DNA of 64,000 nt from Rhodanobacter thiooxydans (GTDB lineage: Bacteria; Pseudomonadota; Gammaproteobacteria; Xanthomonadales; Rhodanobacteraceae), in assembly GCF_021545845.1 (NCBI RefSeq), contig NZ_CP088923.1:620001-684000 (forward strand), read 5' to 3'. The notes under the pieces are model-generated. The model worked only from the letters and a program-made list of their open reading frames with translations. It searched no databases and was not told the origin of the DNA. Made by a program: the position numbers and the translations under genes. Shown one piece after another: positions 63,694 to 64,000 of the stretch. Each line of letters begins with the position of its first letter. Position 1 is the stretch's first letter.

Positions 63694-64000
63694 ATGCGCA
63701 AGATGGTTTTGTCGCTGATGTCGGTTGCGGCATTGGCTCTGGCGGGTTGCAGCAACGCTCCCAATCCGTCGGAGTCGACGGGCTCCGCGGCGCCTGCCGC
63801 CGCGAAAACCGCTTCGGCGGCACCTCAGATCCCGAGCCAGGTGAGCGGTACGATCACGCTGCGCGCCGGTACGCCGGCGCCCTCGTCGAACGCCACCCTG
63901 GTGCTGAACCTGGCCGACGTGTCCTCCACCGCGACGGGTTCCGCCCCGCTGGCCAGCAAGACTTCGCCGGCCGGCGCGTTCCCGCAGCCGTTCACGCTGA
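63694..64000 (+). CDS. Lipoprotein with YbaY-like domain (5' part)
   Basis: Starts at ATG 63694 and runs off the right edge after 102 codons with no stop. Signal peptide MRKMVLSLMSVAALALAGC has a perfect lipobox (LAGC), then a Ser/Ala-rich linker and QVSGTITLRAGTPAPSSNATLVLNLADVSS, the beta-sandwich start of the YbaY-type envelope lipoprotein family. Function unknown. The 167-bp gap upstream has TTGACT and TATGCT hexamers but with a 23-nt spacing. Confidence 0.8.
   Translation, partial: MRKMVLSLMSVAALALAGCSNAPNPSESTGSAAPAAAKTASAAPQIPSQVSGTITLRAGTPAPSSNATLVLNLADVSSTATGSAPLASKTSPAGAFPQPFTL

Overview
The window is GC-rich chromosomal DNA of a gammaproteobacterium, most probably order Xanthomonadales and family Rhodanobacteraceae (Rhodanobacter/Dyella-like). 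This is inferred from the Xanthomonas xps-type order of the type II secretion operon (gspE to gspD, with an XpsN-like gene instead of a separate gspC), a GumN/TraB-like exported protein, the lysine-rich tail of topoisomerase I, and close-packed GC-rich genes with many short palindromic repeats. No rRNA, tRNA, CRISPR array, transposase or phage gene was seen.

Layout. 0-8 kb: a GumN-like protein, an aldo/keto reductase, a 65-aa gene divergent from a LysR regulator, class III alcohol dehydrogenase (frmA), a frameshifted NYN-domain gene, an exported methyltransferase-like protein, rluE and tatD. 8.3-19.4 kb: a complete type II secretion operon, gspEFGHIJKLMND. 19.4-31.9 kb: hrpB, a CHASE-PAS-GGDEF-EAL protein, two exported peptidases (M28 and S53, plausible secretion substrates), a BaiN/HI0933-type flavoprotein and a LysR regulator. 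32.2-36.6 kb: a porin-cytochrome operon (decaheme MtrA/DmsE-like, MtrB/PioB-like barrel, diheme c4-like cytochrome), divergent from that LysR gene. 36.7-39.8 kb: glutaminyl cyclase, dbpA, folB, folK. 40-52 kb: a lipopolysaccharide gene cluster (two GT39 enzymes, a CDP-glycerol transferase-like protein, WaaE-like, Uxs, two GT2, one GT4, O-antigen ligase). 52-64 kb: rsmB-fmt-def, a LysM protein, dprA, topA, tsaC, an orphan AMP-dependent ligase, purD and the start of a YbaY-like lipoprotein.

The most unusual feature is a family of inverted-repeat elements built from a 7-nt unit (GGGATTC). They sit at four successive junctions of the secretion operon. In gspG, gspH and gspI the element lies inside the reading frame between the start codon and the prepilin-peptidase site, so these three pseudopilins appear to have 37-44 residue leaders encoded by repeat DNA. 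A different palindromic element is read through in frame inside hrpB. A third repeat type, a cassette of consecutive perfect hairpins, occurs twice in direct orientation and brackets most of the lipopolysaccharide cluster; one hairpin changes sequence between the copies but keeps its stem.

The second point of interest is the porin-cytochrome operon, which suggests electron transfer across the outer membrane; its direction and substrate cannot be read from the sequence.
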